The position numbers and the translations under genes were made by a program. DNA of 64,000 nucleotides from an uncultured Roseburia sp. (GTDB lineage Bacteria > Bacillota > Clostridia > Lachnospirales > Lachnospiraceae): assembly GCA_944380515.1 (NCBI GenBank), contig CALWHT010000028.1:1-64000 (forward strand), written 5' to 3'. The notes below the pieces were generated by a model. That model made no database searches and was not told where the DNA came from. It worked only from the letters and a program-made list of their open reading frames with translations. This document shows positions 43,630-52,199 of the stretch, piece after piece (the stretch's first letter is position 1; each line of letters opens with the position of its first letter).

Positions 43630-44961
43630 ATGGGCAATTATACAAAGCAGGATATTATCCGTATGGTAGAAGAGGAGGATGTGGAATTCATCCGTCTCCA
43701 GTTTACGGATATGTTCGGTACTCTGAAAAATGTGGCGGTGACCTCCAGCCAGTTGGAGCGGGCACTGAATAACGAGTGTATGTTTGACGGTTCTTCCATC
43801 GAAGGGTTTGTCAGAATCGAGGAATCGGATATGTATCTGTATCCTGATTTGGATACGTTTGTGATATTTCCGTGGAGGCCGCAGCAGGGAAAGGTTGCGA
43901 GGATTATCTGTGATGTGTATACGGCGGAGCGCAAGCCCTTTGAAGGAGATCCGCGTTACATTTTAAAAAAGGCGGTTGCAGCTGCGGCGGAGATGGGCTA
44001 TCGGTTTGACGTGGGGCCGGAGTGTGAATTTTTCCTGTTTAATCAGGATGATGACGGACAGCCCACGACCATCACTACGGAGCGTGCCGGTTATTTTGAT
44101 CTGGGCCCGGTGGATTTGGGAGAGAACGCAAGGCGCGATATGGTGCTGACGCTCGAGGATATGGGCTATGAGATTGAGGCTTCCCACCATGAGGTTGCGC
44201 CTGCCCAGCATGAGATTGATTTTCATTATGACGAAGCGGTGAAAACGGCAGACAATATCATGACGTTTAAGCTGGCGGTGAAGACCATCGCAAAACGCCA
44301 CGGGATGTTTGCAAGCTTTATGCCGAAGCCGAGATACGGCATGAACGGCTCCGGCATGCATGTCAACATGTCCCTGTCGAGAGACGGAAAAAATATTTTT
44401 GACGACCCGAACGGAGAGATGGGATTAAGCCGGGAAGCGTACTGGTTTATCGGGGGAATCATGAAGCATATGAAGGGAATGGCGGCAATCACCAATCCGC
44501 TTGTCAATTCCTACAAACGGCTGGTTCCGGGGTTTGAGGCGCCGATTTATATCGCATGGTCCGTCACAAACCGCAGTCCTTTGATACGGATTCCCGTAAC
44601 AAGGGGAGAGGGAACCCGCGTAGAGCTGCGCAGTCCCGACTCGGCGGCAAATCCGTATCTGACATTGGCAGTCTGTTTACAGGCCGGGCTGGACGGTATC
44701 AGAAACCACCTGGAGCCCCCTGCGCCGGTGACTGAAAATATTTTTGAGCTGCGCAGGTCACAGAAGCATGAGCTTGGAATCGAAGCACTTCCGGCAGACC
44801 TCGGTGAGGCACTGGAGGAATTTGAACGGGATGAATATTTAAAAGAGGTTTTGGGCGGGCATGTCACACGCAATTATATCAGGGCGAAAAAAGCGGAATG
44901 GGCAGATTACCGCGCGCAGGTGACAGACTGGGAAATCAACCAATATCTGTATAAAATATGA
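43630..44961 (+). CDS. glnA: Glutamine synthetase, type I
   Basis: 443 residues from the ATG at 43630 (AGGAGTG 11 nt upstream, inside the end of hisA). GSI-alpha size, as in Bacillus: [28 protein letters not shown] latch region, metal-binding [21 protein letters not shown], and the ATP loop [12 protein letters not shown]. It makes glutamine from glutamate and ammonia. The GSI-beta adenylylation Tyr motif is not seen. The downstream ANTAR gene suggests control by RNA antitermination, as for the glnA-nitR pair of solvent-producing clostridia. Confidence 0.96.
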   Translation: MGNYTKQDIIRMVEEEDVEFIRLQFTDMFGTLKNVAVTSSQLERALNNECMFDGSSIEGFVRIEESDMYLYPDLDTFVIFPWRPQQGKVARIICDVYTAERKPFEGDPRYILKKAVAAAAEMGYRFDVGPECEFFLFNQDDDGQPTTITTERAGYFDLGPVDLGENARRDMVLTLEDMGYEIEASHHEVAPAQHEIDFHYDEAVKTADNIMTFKLAVKTIAKRHGMFASFMPKPRYGMNGSGMHVNMSLSRDGKNIFDDPNGEMGLSREAYWFIGGIMKHMKGMAAITNPLVNSYKRLVPGFEAPIYIAWSVTNRSPLIRIPVTRGEGTRVELRSPDSAANPYLTLAVCLQAGLDGIRNHLEPPAPVTENIFELRRSQKHELGIEALPADLGEALEEFERDEYLKEVLGGHVTRNYIRAKKAEWADYRAQVTDWEINQYLYKI

Positions 44962-44986
44962 CGGAAGCTGAATAAGGGGAAAAGAT

Positions 44987-45532
44987 TTGACCAATATAAT
45001 TATTGCATTTCCCAATCAGGAGATTGCCCGCAATATAAAAAGGATACTGATGCAGAACGGACATCAGGTCGCTGCGGTCTGCGCCACCGGCGCACAGGCT
45101 TTGCAGAATGCCAATGAGCTTGGCGGGGGTATCATCGTGTGCGGTTATCGGTTTGTGGACATGATGTATACGGAGCTGTATGAGTATCTTCCGCCTCAGT
45201 TCGAGATGCTGCTTGTTGCCTCGCCGGGAAACTGCAGCGAGCGGGAGGTAGAGAATCTGGTGTGCCTGGCTACGCCGCTTAAGGTAAATGAACTGCTTCA
45301 GACGGTCGAGATGATGGAATATACCATCATGCGCAGGAAAAAGAAAGCGAGGCAGAAGCCGAAGGAACGGACGCAGGAGGAAACGGAGCTGATTGGGAAA
45401 GCAAAGGCGCTTTTGATGGAGCGCAATAACCTTTCAGAGGAGGAAGCCCACCGTTATCTGCAAAAACGCAGTATGGATAACGGGACAGGGCTTGCCGAAA
45501 CTGCCCAGATGATATTAAGTCTGCTTATATAG
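44987..45532 (+). CDS. ANTAR-domain RNA-binding antiterminator with a degenerate receiver (NitR-like)
   Basis: 181 residues, TTG start (AGGGGAAAAG upstream). The N-terminal ~115 residues have the CheY fold pattern but lack the acidic pocket (IIIAFPNQ in place of the paired Asp) and the phospho-acceptor Asp (IIVCGYRF), so it is a pseudo-receiver. A basic linker (RRKKKARQKPKER) leads to the ANTAR three-helix domain (TELIGKAKALLMERNNLSEEEAHRYLQKRSMD) that binds paired RNA hairpins and prevents termination. Placed after glnA as in clostridial glnA-nitR; it probably senses nitrogen state by a partner rather than by phosphorylation. Confidence 0.88.
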   Translation: MTNIIIAFPNQEIARNIKRILMQNGHQVAAVCATGAQALQNANELGGGIIVCGYRFVDMMYTELYEYLPPQFEMLLVASPGNCSEREVENLVCLATPLKVNELLQTVEMMEYTIMRRKKKARQKPKERTQEETELIGKAKALLMERNNLSEEEAHRYLQKRSMDNGTGLAETAQMILSLLI

Positions 45533-45540
45533 AAAGAACC

Positions 45541-45622
45541 GGAATGCATCGTGAACCGAACTCCCAATCATTAGATTTTTAGTCTGACTTTTGGAGGTGG
45601 TTCACGATGTATTCCGTTTTTT
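45541..45622 (+). terminator. Large hairpin terminator after the ANTAR gene
   Basis: 17-bp stem with one G-U pair (45541-45557 with 45599-45615), ~41-nt loop that can itself pair (CTCCCAA with TTGGAG), then a T6 run at 45617-45622. Confidence 0.8.
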
Positions 45623-45652
45623 GCATTTTGATTCCAGGTAAACAAAAAATAC

Positions 45653-45681
45653 TTGCGAAGAAAGCAGCGCAATGTTATACT
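45653..45681 (+). promoter_or_regulatory. dapL promoter
   Basis: TTGCGA (45653-45658), 17-bp spacer, TATACT (45676-45681) with extended TG. Confidence 0.6.
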
Positions 45682-45784
45682 GTATCACAAATCCGCAGCG
45701 TTGGCACAGACATTTCCCCGTGCCGGCACCGCGCGGACGGCACGAAACTGCTGTATTGAAAAGAAAGAAATGAGGAGAACAGCC

Positions 45785-46999
45785 ATGTTTAAAATCAATG
45801 AAAATTACCAGAAGCTGCCCGGTAGTTATCTTTTTTCCAATATTGCGAAAAAGGTCAACGCATTTACGGCGGCGAATCCGGACAAACAGATTATCCGTCT
45901 CGGAATCGGTGATGTCACGCAGCCGATTGCCCCGGCTATTATCGATGCACTGCATAAGGCGGTCGATGAGATGGCGCACGCGGAAACCTTTCACGGTTAT
46001 GCACCGGATCTTGGTTATGAATTTTTGAGAAATGCCATTGTAAAAAACGATTATCAGGCGAGAGGCTGCGGCATCAGCGCGGATGAGATTTTTGTGTCTG
46101 ACGGTGCAAAGAGCGATTCCGGCAATATTCAGGAGATTTTTGCCGAGGATAACCGAATCGCGGTCTGCGACCCGGTCTATCCGGTTTATGTAGACTCCAA
46201 TGTTATGGCGGGCAGAACCGGAACCTATGACGCGAAGACGGAAATGTGGAGCAACGTCATTTACATGCCGTGTACGAGCGAAAATAATTTTGTGCCGGAA
46301 TTTCCGAAGGAAACGCCGGATATGATTTATCTGTGTCTGCCGAATAATCCGACCGGAACGACCGTCACGAAGGATCAGCTTCAGTCCTGGGTAGATTATG
46401 CGAACCGGGTTGGGGCGGTCATCATTTATGACGCGGCTTACGAGGCATATATATCGGAGGCGGACGTGGCTCATTCCATTTATGAGTGCGAGGGTGCAAA
46501 GACCTGCGCGATTGAAATCAAGAGCTTTTCCAAAAATGCAGGCTTTACGGGTGTGCGTCTGGGCTATACGGTTGTTCCGAAGGAGCTGAAATGCGGGGAT
46601 GTATCGTTAAACGCAATGTGGGCAAGACGCCACGGAACAAAGTTTAACGGCGCTCCGTACATCGTACAGCGTGCGGGCGAGGCTGTGTATTCAGAGGCCG
46701 GAAAGGCGCAGCTTAGGGAGCAGGTCGGTTATTATATGAAGAATGCGCAGGTGATTAAAAACGGCCTTAAGGAAGCAGGGTATACGGTATTCGGAGGAGT
46801 CAATGCGCCTTATATCTGGCTGAAGACGCCGGATAAGATGACTTCCTGGGAGTTTTTCGATTATCTTTTGGAGCGCGCGGGTGTCGTCGGCACTCCGGGC
46901 TCGGGCTTTGGACCAAGCGGAGAGGGATATTTCCGGCTGACCGCGTTCGGAACCTACGAGAATACGGTAGCTGCGCTTGAGAGAATCAAGGCGCTTTAA
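45785..46999 (+). CDS. dapL: LL-diaminopimelate aminotransferase
   Basis: 404 residues from the ATG at 45785 (AGGAG upstream). Class I/II PLP aminotransferase; Lys250 in [16 protein letters not shown] binds the cofactor. The N-terminus ([23 protein letters not shown]) and [19 protein letters not shown] are typical of DapL. It converts tetrahydrodipicolinate to LL-DAP in one step, bypassing the acylated route, supplying lysine and the peptidoglycan cross-link residue; this agrees with the DAP-type wall enzymes in the window. Found in clostridia, plants and chlamydiae. Confidence 0.95.
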   Translation: MFKINENYQKLPGSYLFSNIAKKVNAFTAANPDKQIIRLGIGDVTQPIAPAIIDALHKAVDEMAHAETFHGYAPDLGYEFLRNAIVKNDYQARGCGISADEIFVSDGAKSDSGNIQEIFAEDNRIAVCDPVYPVYVDSNVMAGRTGTYDAKTEMWSNVIYMPCTSENNFVPEFPKETPDMIYLCLPNNPTGTTVTKDQLQSWVDYANRVGAVIIYDAAYEAYISEADVAHSIYECEGAKTCAIEIKSFSKNAGFTGVRLGYTVVPKELKCGDVSLNAMWARRHGTKFNGAPYIVQRAGEAVYSEAGKAQLREQVGYYMKNAQVIKNGLKEAGYTVFGGVNAPYIWLKTPDKMTSWEFFDYLLERAGVVGTPGSGFGPSGEGYFRLTAFGTYENTVAALERIKAL

Positions 47000-47003
47000 G
47001 ACG

Positions 47004-47051
47004 GCAGAAAACGGCGGTCAGACTGCGGGGGCAGCTGACTGCCGTTTCTGC
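47004..47051 (+). terminator. Strong hairpin after dapL (poor T-run)
   Basis: About 17-bp imperfect stem (GCAGAAAACGGCGGTCAG with CTGACTGCCGTTTCTGC). The following bases are not T-rich, so termination efficiency is uncertain. A second GC-rich hairpin lies near 47068-47084. Confidence 0.55.
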
Positions 47052-47124
47052 ATGCAAAATAACCATCCCGCCCCAGGCGGGGCAGGAATTATCTGATAAG
47101 AGAGATGAGAAGACGGAGGTGCTT

Positions 47125-47607
47125 ATGAGAAGGAGAGAGCGGGAGATTACCGACGAGGCGGCAATCCGTGATATACTGGATAAGGCGGGCGTACTTCACC
47201 TTGGTTTAAGCGATGACGGTCAGCCTTATGTTGTTCCGATGAATTATGGCTACCGTTTGGAGAAAGGAAAACTGACCCTCTATCTGCACGGTGCGAGGGA
47301 AGGCTATAAATATGAGGTTCTTGCGAAAAATCCGCGCGTGTCGTTTGCGGCGGAGTGTGATACCGCACCCTTTGCGGGCAGGGTGGCATGCCAGTACGGC
47401 ATGGCTTACCGGAGTATTATGGGAAAGGGCACGGCACGGCTCATTGAGGACGTGGAGGAAAAGGCGGAGGCGCTGACAATTCTGATGAAGACACAGACGG
47501 GAGAGGATTTTACTTTCAATGAAAAGCTTGTTTCGATTGTCAATGTGATTCGGATTGATGTCAGTGAGTTTTCGGCTAAGTGCAGGAAGGTGCCCGGGGA
47601 AGAATAA
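47125..47607 (+). CDS. Pyridoxamine 5'-phosphate oxidase-like flavin-binding protein (NimA-like)
   Basis: 160 residues from the ATG at 47125 (GGAGG 5 nt upstream). Split beta-barrel flavin-binding fold: LHLGLSDDGQPYVVPMNYGY, LYLHGAREGYKYEVLAKNPRVSFAAE, and YRSIMGKGTARLIED. This is the group that includes 5-nitroimidazole reductases (Nim) and many proteins of unknown role. Sequence pattern alone does not tell a nitroreductase from a heme- or F420-type relative. Monocistronic or in loose array with the transporter downstream. Confidence 0.8.
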   Translation: MRRREREITDEAAIRDILDKAGVLHLGLSDDGQPYVVPMNYGYRLEKGKLTLYLHGAREGYKYEVLAKNPRVSFAAECDTAPFAGRVACQYGMAYRSIMGKGTARLIEDVEEKAEALTILMKTQTGEDFTFNEKLVSIVNVIRIDVSEFSAKCRKVPGEE

Positions 47608-47610
47608 AGC

Positions 47611-47638
47611 TTGACAATTTGTTTTCCCTGCGTATAAT
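47611..47638 (+). promoter_or_regulatory. Promoter of the metal exporter operon
   Basis: Consensus TTGACA (47611-47616), 16-bp spacer, TATAAT (47633-47638). Confidence 0.8.
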
Positions 47639-47640
47639 AA

Positions 47641-47678
47641 AAATGCAAACAATTTGCAAAAGCAATTTATTTGCATTT
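47641..47678. promoter_or_regulatory. Probable Fur/Zur-family operator
   Basis: AAATGCAAA (47641-47649) and TTTGCATTT (47670-47678) are inverted; between them TTTGCAAA (47653-47660) is itself a palindrome. The block begins 2 bp after the -10 box and reaches the ribosome site, where a repressor would block transcription. The regulator encoded at 48619 is the natural candidate. Confidence 0.7.
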
Positions 47679-47700
47679 TGCACAGAAATGGAGGAAAACA

Positions 47701-48555
47701 ATGTTACATATATTGATGCACAGTCTGGAGGAGAGCGCAAAGCTGCTGCCGTTTTTATTTTTGACGTATCTGCTGATGGAGCTGCTGGAGCATAAAACCG
47801 GGAGCGGAGCGAGGAACAGAATTAAGACGGCAGGACGGTTTGGACCCGTGTGGGGTGGACTTTTAGGCGTCGTGCCGCAGTGCGGCTTTTCGGCGGCGGC
47901 GTCAAGTCTCTATGCGGGAAGGGTTATCACGCTCGGAACCCTGATGGCCGTTTATCTTTCAACCTCCGACGAAATGCTTCCCATTTTAATTTCCGAGGCG
48001 GTGCCGGTGGCAACGATTGTGAAAATTCTTGCGGCAAAGGTTGTAATTGCTGTTGTATCGGGACTTTTGATTGAATTTTTGTATGTGAAGGTACTGAAAA
48101 AAAGAGAGAAGGATATGGATATCCATGTGGTGTGTGAGGAGGAGCATTGCCGCTGTGAGGACGGCATTTTCCGTTCTGCCCTTAAGCATACCCTGCGGAT
48201 TTTTTTCTATATTCTGCTCATCTCCCTGGTATTAAATTTTATCATAGAAAGCATCGGGGAGGACGCGCTGGCGGCGGTATTTACCGGTATGCCGGTGATT
48301 GGCGAGGCGGCAGCCGCGCTTGTCGGGCTGATTCCGAACTGTGCGTCCTCGGTGGTGATCACGGAGCTGTATCTGGACGGCATCATTGGAACGGGTGCCA
48401 TGATGTCCGGACTTCTGGTAAATGCAGGAGTCGGCGTGCTGGTATTGTTCCGGCTGAACCGCGACTGGAAGCAGAATGCGGGAATTGTTGCCGTACTGTA
48501 CGGGCTCGGTGTTTTTTGGGGCGTGCTGATAGAGCTTTTGGGCATCGCATTTTAA
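47701..48555 (+). CDS. Putative manganese/heavy-metal exporter (ArsP_2 / 10-TM type)
   Basis: 284 residues from the ATG at 47701 (GGAGGAAAACA upstream). About eight to ten membrane helices in two similar halves: the motifs LLGVVPQCGFSAAASSLYA in the first and LVGLIPNCASSVVITELY in the second mirror each other (P-[QN]-C-x-[SF]-S), which suggests an inverted repeat lining a metal path. The central loop is rich in His, Cys, Asp and Glu (DIHVVCEEEHCRCEDG) and may bind metal. Such proteins are annotated as putative manganese transporters or arsenic efflux proteins. With the Fur-type regulator, metal-dependent control is likely. Confidence 0.8.
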   Translation: MLHILMHSLEESAKLLPFLFLTYLLMELLEHKTGSGARNRIKTAGRFGPVWGGLLGVVPQCGFSAAASSLYAGRVITLGTLMAVYLSTSDEMLPILISEAVPVATIVKILAAKVVIAVVSGLLIEFLYVKVLKKREKDMDIHVVCEEEHCRCEDGIFRSALKHTLRIFFYILLISLVLNFIIESIGEDALAAVFTGMPVIGEAAAALVGLIPNCASSVVITELYLDGIIGTGAMMSGLLVNAGVGVLVLFRLNRDWKQNAGIVAVLYGLGVFWGVLIELLGIAF

Positions 48556-48618
48556 GGCGGGGCGAAGGACGCAGCTTTTTGTATGTCCGGCCCCGGTGTT
48601 TGGAAACGGAGGATTCGG

Positions 48619-49050
48619 ATGGCAGGAAATAGCTATGTGACTGCGAGCAGAAAAAAAATACTGGAATTTTTAAAGAATAACAGCGACAGGACCGTAACGG
48701 CGGCGGATATTGATGCCTACTTAAAGCAAAGCGGCGGGGAGGTCAACATCACGACGGTCTACCGTTATCTCGATAAGCTGGTGAAGGACGGGAGTGTCCT
48801 GAAATATGTGGCGGAAAAGGGAAGCCAGACGGTTTATCAGTATGTGGAGCAGGGACAGCAGTGTGAGCGGCATCTGCATTTGAAGTGCGTTCGGTGCGGA
48901 AGAATCATTCATCTGGACTGCACGTTTATGGATGAGATTTCAAACCACATTTTAAATGACCACGGCTTTGTGCTGCAATGCAGGAATTCCATTCTTTACG
49001 GCACCTGCCGCGCGTGCGCCGGGAAAGACGGAAACGCCGCGAAGGAATAG
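48619..49050 (+). CDS. Fur-family metalloregulator (Zur/Mur-like)
   Basis: 143 residues from the ATG at 48619 (GGAGGATTCGG upstream). Winged helix-turn-helix with VTAADIDAYLKQSGGEVNITTVYRYLDKLVKDG, then the dimer and metal domain with HLHLKCVRCGRIIHLDC and a second CRAC pair, giving a structural Cys4 zinc site, and His-rich regulatory site. The presence of both CxxC pairs suits Zur, Fur and Mur alike. It probably binds the inverted repeat at 47641-47678 and controls the exporter; the metal cannot be chosen from sequence. Confidence 0.88.
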   Translation: MAGNSYVTASRKKILEFLKNNSDRTVTAADIDAYLKQSGGEVNITTVYRYLDKLVKDGSVLKYVAEKGSQTVYQYVEQGQQCERHLHLKCVRCGRIIHLDCTFMDEISNHILNDHGFVLQCRNSILYGTCRACAGKDGNAAKE

Positions 49051-49101
49051 TCCTTTTTGGGTTTTCATACAATGAAAAGAAGGTTTGAAAAAGGTCAGTG
49101 T

Positions 49102-50166
49102 ATGAAAATAGATTTCGTGAGGCGAAAGGACAGGTGCAGCAGAATCCGGGCGGCAATCCTGCTGGAGGGAGCGCTGCTTTTGATGCTGGGAATCATGCTG
49201 TGGGAAAATACGGCGGGCAGCCGAAGAACTACGCTTGAAACCGCCGCGGACGGAACAATCCGCTGGGTGGATTTTAATGTGACCTACGAGGCGCTTTGCA
49301 AGGCATATGAGTATGACGTGGAAAGCTACGGAAAAGAGGTACATCTGAACTGGATTGATCTGCTGGCCTATGCCGCGGCGATGGAGGGCGGGGAATTCGG
49401 GGTGGATGCCGTTTCCAAAATCGGGGATATCGCCGAAAAGCTGGAGACGAAGGAGACGACTATCGAGCAGACGGCAAAGGAACTGAAATATTTTTCCTAT
49501 TATCAGGAGGCTTATTCCGCGGTACTCGGCGGGCTTGTGGGGGAATATGAAATCCAGGAGACAGAGGGAGGACCCTTTGTCAGGAAATACGGCCTGAAGG
49601 CGTTTTCCCCCATCGCGAAGGGCTTTCCATACAGCGATTACGATGATTTCGGCGTTTCCAGAAGCTACGGCTATCAAAGGCAGCATCTGGGCCATGATAT
49701 GATGGGCCAGGTCGGTACGCCGATTATCGCGATTGAAACCGGCTATGTGGAGGCCCTTGGCTGGAACCAGTACGGCGGATGGCGTATCGGCATCCGCAGT
49801 CTCGACGGGAAACGCTACTATTACTATGCGCATTTAAGGCAGAATTACCCATACCAGGGCGATTTAAAGGAGGGGGATCTGGTGACGGCGGGGGATGTGA
49901 TCGGCTATATGGGTCACACCGGCTACAGCACGAAGGAAAATGTGAACAATATCGATACCGTCCATCTTCATTACGGGCTGGAGCTCATCTTTGACGAGGA
50001 ATGGCGGGAAAGCGGCAATGAGATCTGGGTAGACTGTTACGCGCTGACGCGCTTTTTATATAAGAACCGTTCCGAGGTACATAAGGTGGAGGGAACAAAG
50101 GAGTGGAAGCGCACCTATGAAATGCGTGAGGAGATTCCGGAACAGAAAACGGTGAAAAAGCAGTAA
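49102..50166 (+). CDS. Membrane-anchored M23 (LytM-type) metallopeptidase
   Basis: 354 residues from the ATG at 49102 (AAGGTCAG upstream; an earlier in-frame ATG at 49072 has no ribosome site). A signal anchor lies at about 12-35 (ILLEGALLLMLGIMLW). A helical region (60-160) is followed by the M23 domain: QHLGHDMMG gives the zinc-binding His-x3-Asp, and HLHYGL the second zinc site. M23 enzymes cut peptide cross-links in peptidoglycan; this variant with a preceding helical domain resembles sporulation and wall-remodelling peptidases of clostridia, but its exact role is not clear. Confidence 0.88.
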   Translation: MKIDFVRRKDRCSRIRAAILLEGALLLMLGIMLWENTAGSRRTTLETAADGTIRWVDFNVTYEALCKAYEYDVESYGKEVHLNWIDLLAYAAAMEGGEFGVDAVSKIGDIAEKLETKETTIEQTAKELKYFSYYQEAYSAVLGGLVGEYEIQETEGGPFVRKYGLKAFSPIAKGFPYSDYDDFGVSRSYGYQRQHLGHDMMGQVGTPIIAIETGYVEALGWNQYGGWRIGIRSLDGKRYYYYAHLRQNYPYQGDLKEGDLVTAGDVIGYMGHTGYSTKENVNNIDTVHLHYGLELIFDEEWRESGNEIWVDCYALTRFLYKNRSEVHKVEGTKEWKRTYEMREEIPEQKTVKKQ

Positions 50167-50178
50167 AATCTGTCCGTC

Positions 50179-50207
50179 TTGTGAAAAAGATATATGTATG
50201 ATATTAT
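50179..50207 (+). promoter_or_regulatory. Promoter of the MNT-HEPN pair
   Basis: TTGTGA (50179-50184), 17-bp spacer, TATTAT (50202-50207). Confidence 0.65.
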
Positions 50208-50260
50208 AAAAATGGGAGCCAACAGGATAGATTTATGAGAATGAATGGGGGCGCAGCATT

Positions 50261-50593
50261 ATGAAGAACAATCAAAAGGTAATACAGGCATTTGTAAAAG
50301 AAGTGCAGCAAGTGTTTGGAAATACATTAAATCAGATAATATTATATGGTTCTTATGCAAGAGGGGATTATAGAGAGAACTCTGATATGGATGTTATGAT
50401 ATTGACTTCATTATCGGAGCAGGAAATTAAAAATATAGAAAATACAATTTATGATATAGCATATGAGTATGCGTTAAGTGATGAGGTTACGATAAGTGTA
50501 AATATTAAAAATGTAGAGCATTTCAATTACTGGTTAGGTGCGTTGCCTTACTATGATAATGTGCAAAAGGAGGGAATTGTGCTTGCCGGATGA
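50261..50593 (+). CDS. MNT-type minimal nucleotidyltransferase (antitoxin of HEPN-MNT module)
   Basis: 110 residues. The nucleotidyltransferase signature GSYARGDYRENSDMDVMIL (about residues 31-49: G-S-x-R-G..D-x-D) is intact, with the expected third acidic residue region later (TISVNIKN). In MNT-HEPN systems this enzyme adds AMP units to the HEPN toxin and silences it. It is followed by the HEPN gene with a 4-bp overlap (ATGA). The AT-rich composition differs from the adjoining M23 and ComEC-like genes, pointing to transfer. Confidence 0.88.
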   Translation: MKNNQKVIQAFVKEVQQVFGNTLNQIILYGSYARGDYRENSDMDVMILTSLSEQEIKNIENTIYDIAYEYALSDEVTISVNIKNVEHFNYWLGALPYYDNVQKEGIVLAG

Positions 50594-50877
50594 TAGAAGA
50601 TATGATTTGTGCAAATTATGCCATAAAGGCAGTACTGGCATTAGAAGAAAAGGATTTCAGGAGGCATAAAGATGTCATAGCATATTTTAACAAAACATAT
50701 GTTGCGACGAGTATGTTTTCTAAGGATACTGGACGAAAGATAGCACGCTTACAGCAGAAAAGAGAAAAGAGTGACTATGACGATTTTTATATTGCATCAA
50801 AGGAAGAAACCATAGAACAGTTAGAGTATGCAAAAGAGGTAATTTGTGAAGTTCAAAAATATCTGAACAAACAGTAA
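50590..50877 (+). CDS. HEPN-domain protein, N-terminally shortened
   Basis: 95 residues. ANYAIKAVLALEEKDFRRHKDVIAYFNKTYV and REKSDYDDFYIASKEE match the middle and end of the HEPN (PF05168) fold that normally spans ~125-135 residues. The usual first helix (about 35 residues before the SYYAIFHALRAL-like segment) is absent: the chain starts at that segment. No in-frame or frame-shifted remnant exists upstream because the MNT gene fills the space. It may be a compact functional form or an inactivated toxin kept with its antitoxin. Confidence 0.8.
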   Translation: MIEDMICANYAIKAVLALEEKDFRRHKDVIAYFNKTYVATSMFSKDTGRKIARLQQKREKSDYDDFYIASKEETIEQLEYAKEVICEVQKYLNKQ

Positions 50878-50882
50878 TGAAC

Positions 50883-50925
50883 AGAGACCTCCCGTGCCGT
50901 GGTGTGCACGCGGAGGCCTTTGTTT
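50883..50925 (+). terminator. Probable terminator after HEPN gene
   Basis: GC-rich hairpin (GACCTCC..GTGC with GCAC..GGAGGC) followed by CTTTG; imperfect stem, short T-run. Confidence 0.5.
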
Positions 50926-50960
50926 CAATCAGCTTAAAAGATATTGAGGGATAAGAAAGC

Positions 50961-52130
50961 ATGAAAAACAACAGAAAAAGGAAATATGCGGCAGCCGTGC
51001 TCTCGGCAGCTGCGCTTGCGGCGGCGCTTTCGGGTTGTGTCTCTCCGGCGGAGGAGACTGCGGAGAAGACTGCGGCATCTGCCGCCGCAGCAGATGCTGT
51101 AGATTCGGAGAGCAAAGCGGAAGCTGCCGCGGAGGCGCGGAGTAAGGCACAGGTGGGGGTCGGCGCGGAGACGGAGAAGAAAGAAGCGGCGGGCGAGCTT
51201 GAGGTTCATTTTCTTGACGTGGGGCAGGGAGACGCGACCCTTATCGCCTGTGACGGCCATTATATGCTGATTGACGCCGGAAACAATGATAAGGGGACGC
51301 TGGTGCAGTCCTATCTGGAACAGCAGGGAGTGGAAACGCTCGATTATGTGATTGGAACACATCCGGACGCGGACCATATCGGCGGGCTGGACGTTATTTT
51401 ATATAAGTTTGACTGTGGGACGGTAATCTTGCCGGAGGTGGAGAACGACACGAGAACCTATGAGGATGTCATCCGGGTTCTGGAGGAAAAGGACTATCCC
51501 GTCACGGCTCCCGTGGTGGGCGATACCTATACGCTCGGCGGTGCGTCTTTTACCATCATCGCGCCGAACGGCGATTACGGGGATGACTTAAATGACTGGT
51601 CGGTGGGCATACTTTTACAGAACGGCGAGAACCGCTTTTTGTTTACGGGCGATGCCGGGGAGCAGGCAGAGCAGGATATTCTGGCAAACGGCATTGATAT
51701 TTCCGCGGATGTGTACAAGGCGTCCCATCACGGCAGCAACACGGCATCCTCGGAGGCTTTTATTCAGGCGGTCAGCCCGGAATATGCGGTAATCAGCGTG
51801 GGTGAGGGAAATCAGTACGGACATCCCCACGCCGAGGTGTTAAACCGTTTTCGGGAAGCGGGGATTGAGGTATTTCGGACAGATGAGCAGGGAACCATCG
51901 TCGCCGCGTCGGACGGAACTGACATTACCTGGAATACCGCATTCTCCGGGTCATGGCAGGCGGGAGAAGCGCAGGGCGGCGGAGAGGTCACGGTACATAT
52001 TACAAAAACCGGTGAAACCTATCATGCCGCGGGCTGTTCGTATCTGAGCAGGAGTGATATTGAGATTACTCTCTCGGAGGCGAAGGAGAGAGGGCTTACA
52101 CCCTGCTCGCGGTGCAATCCGCCGCAGTAG
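50961..52130 (+). CDS. ComEC/Rec2-like metallo-beta-lactamase-fold lipoprotein
   Basis: 389 residues. Lipoprotein signal with lipobox LSGC near residue 26, an Ala/Glu linker to ~75, then the MBL fold: HFLDVGQGDATLI, the metal motif THPDADHIGG (H-x-D-x-DH), FTGDAGEQAEQD and SHHGSNTASS. This is the ComEC-type hydrolase domain without the membrane channel. A C-terminal Cys-rich extension (YHAAGCSYLSRS..TPCSRCNPP), as found in secreted nucleases and ComEC-like proteins, ends it. Proposed to be a surface nuclease or phosphodiesterase; substrate unknown. Confidence 0.85.
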   Translation: MKNNRKRKYAAAVLSAAALAAALSGCVSPAEETAEKTAASAAAADAVDSESKAEAAAEARSKAQVGVGAETEKKEAAGELEVHFLDVGQGDATLIACDGHYMLIDAGNNDKGTLVQSYLEQQGVETLDYVIGTHPDADHIGGLDVILYKFDCGTVILPEVENDTRTYEDVIRVLEEKDYPVTAPVVGDTYTLGGASFTIIAPNGDYGDDLNDWSVGILLQNGENRFLFTGDAGEQAEQDILANGIDISADVYKASHHGSNTASSEAFIQAVSPEYAVISVGEGNQYGHPHAEVLNRFREAGIEVFRTDEQGTIVAASDGTDITWNTAFSGSWQAGEAQGGGEVTVHITKTGETYHAAGCSYLSRSDIEITLSEAKERGLTPCSRCNPPQ

Positions 52131-52175
52131 GCAGGAAAACGGGTGATACCTGTAAGACATTTATGACTTTGCGCG

Positions 52176-52197
52176 AAGCAGCGCAGAAATGAGGTAA
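52176..52197 (+). repeat. 22-nt repeat, copy 2 (copy 1 at 36629-36650)
   Basis: AAGCAGCGCAGAAATGAGGTAA, identical to copy 1; it again supplies the ribosome site, here for ispF. Confidence 0.9.
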
Positions 52198-52199
52198 GC

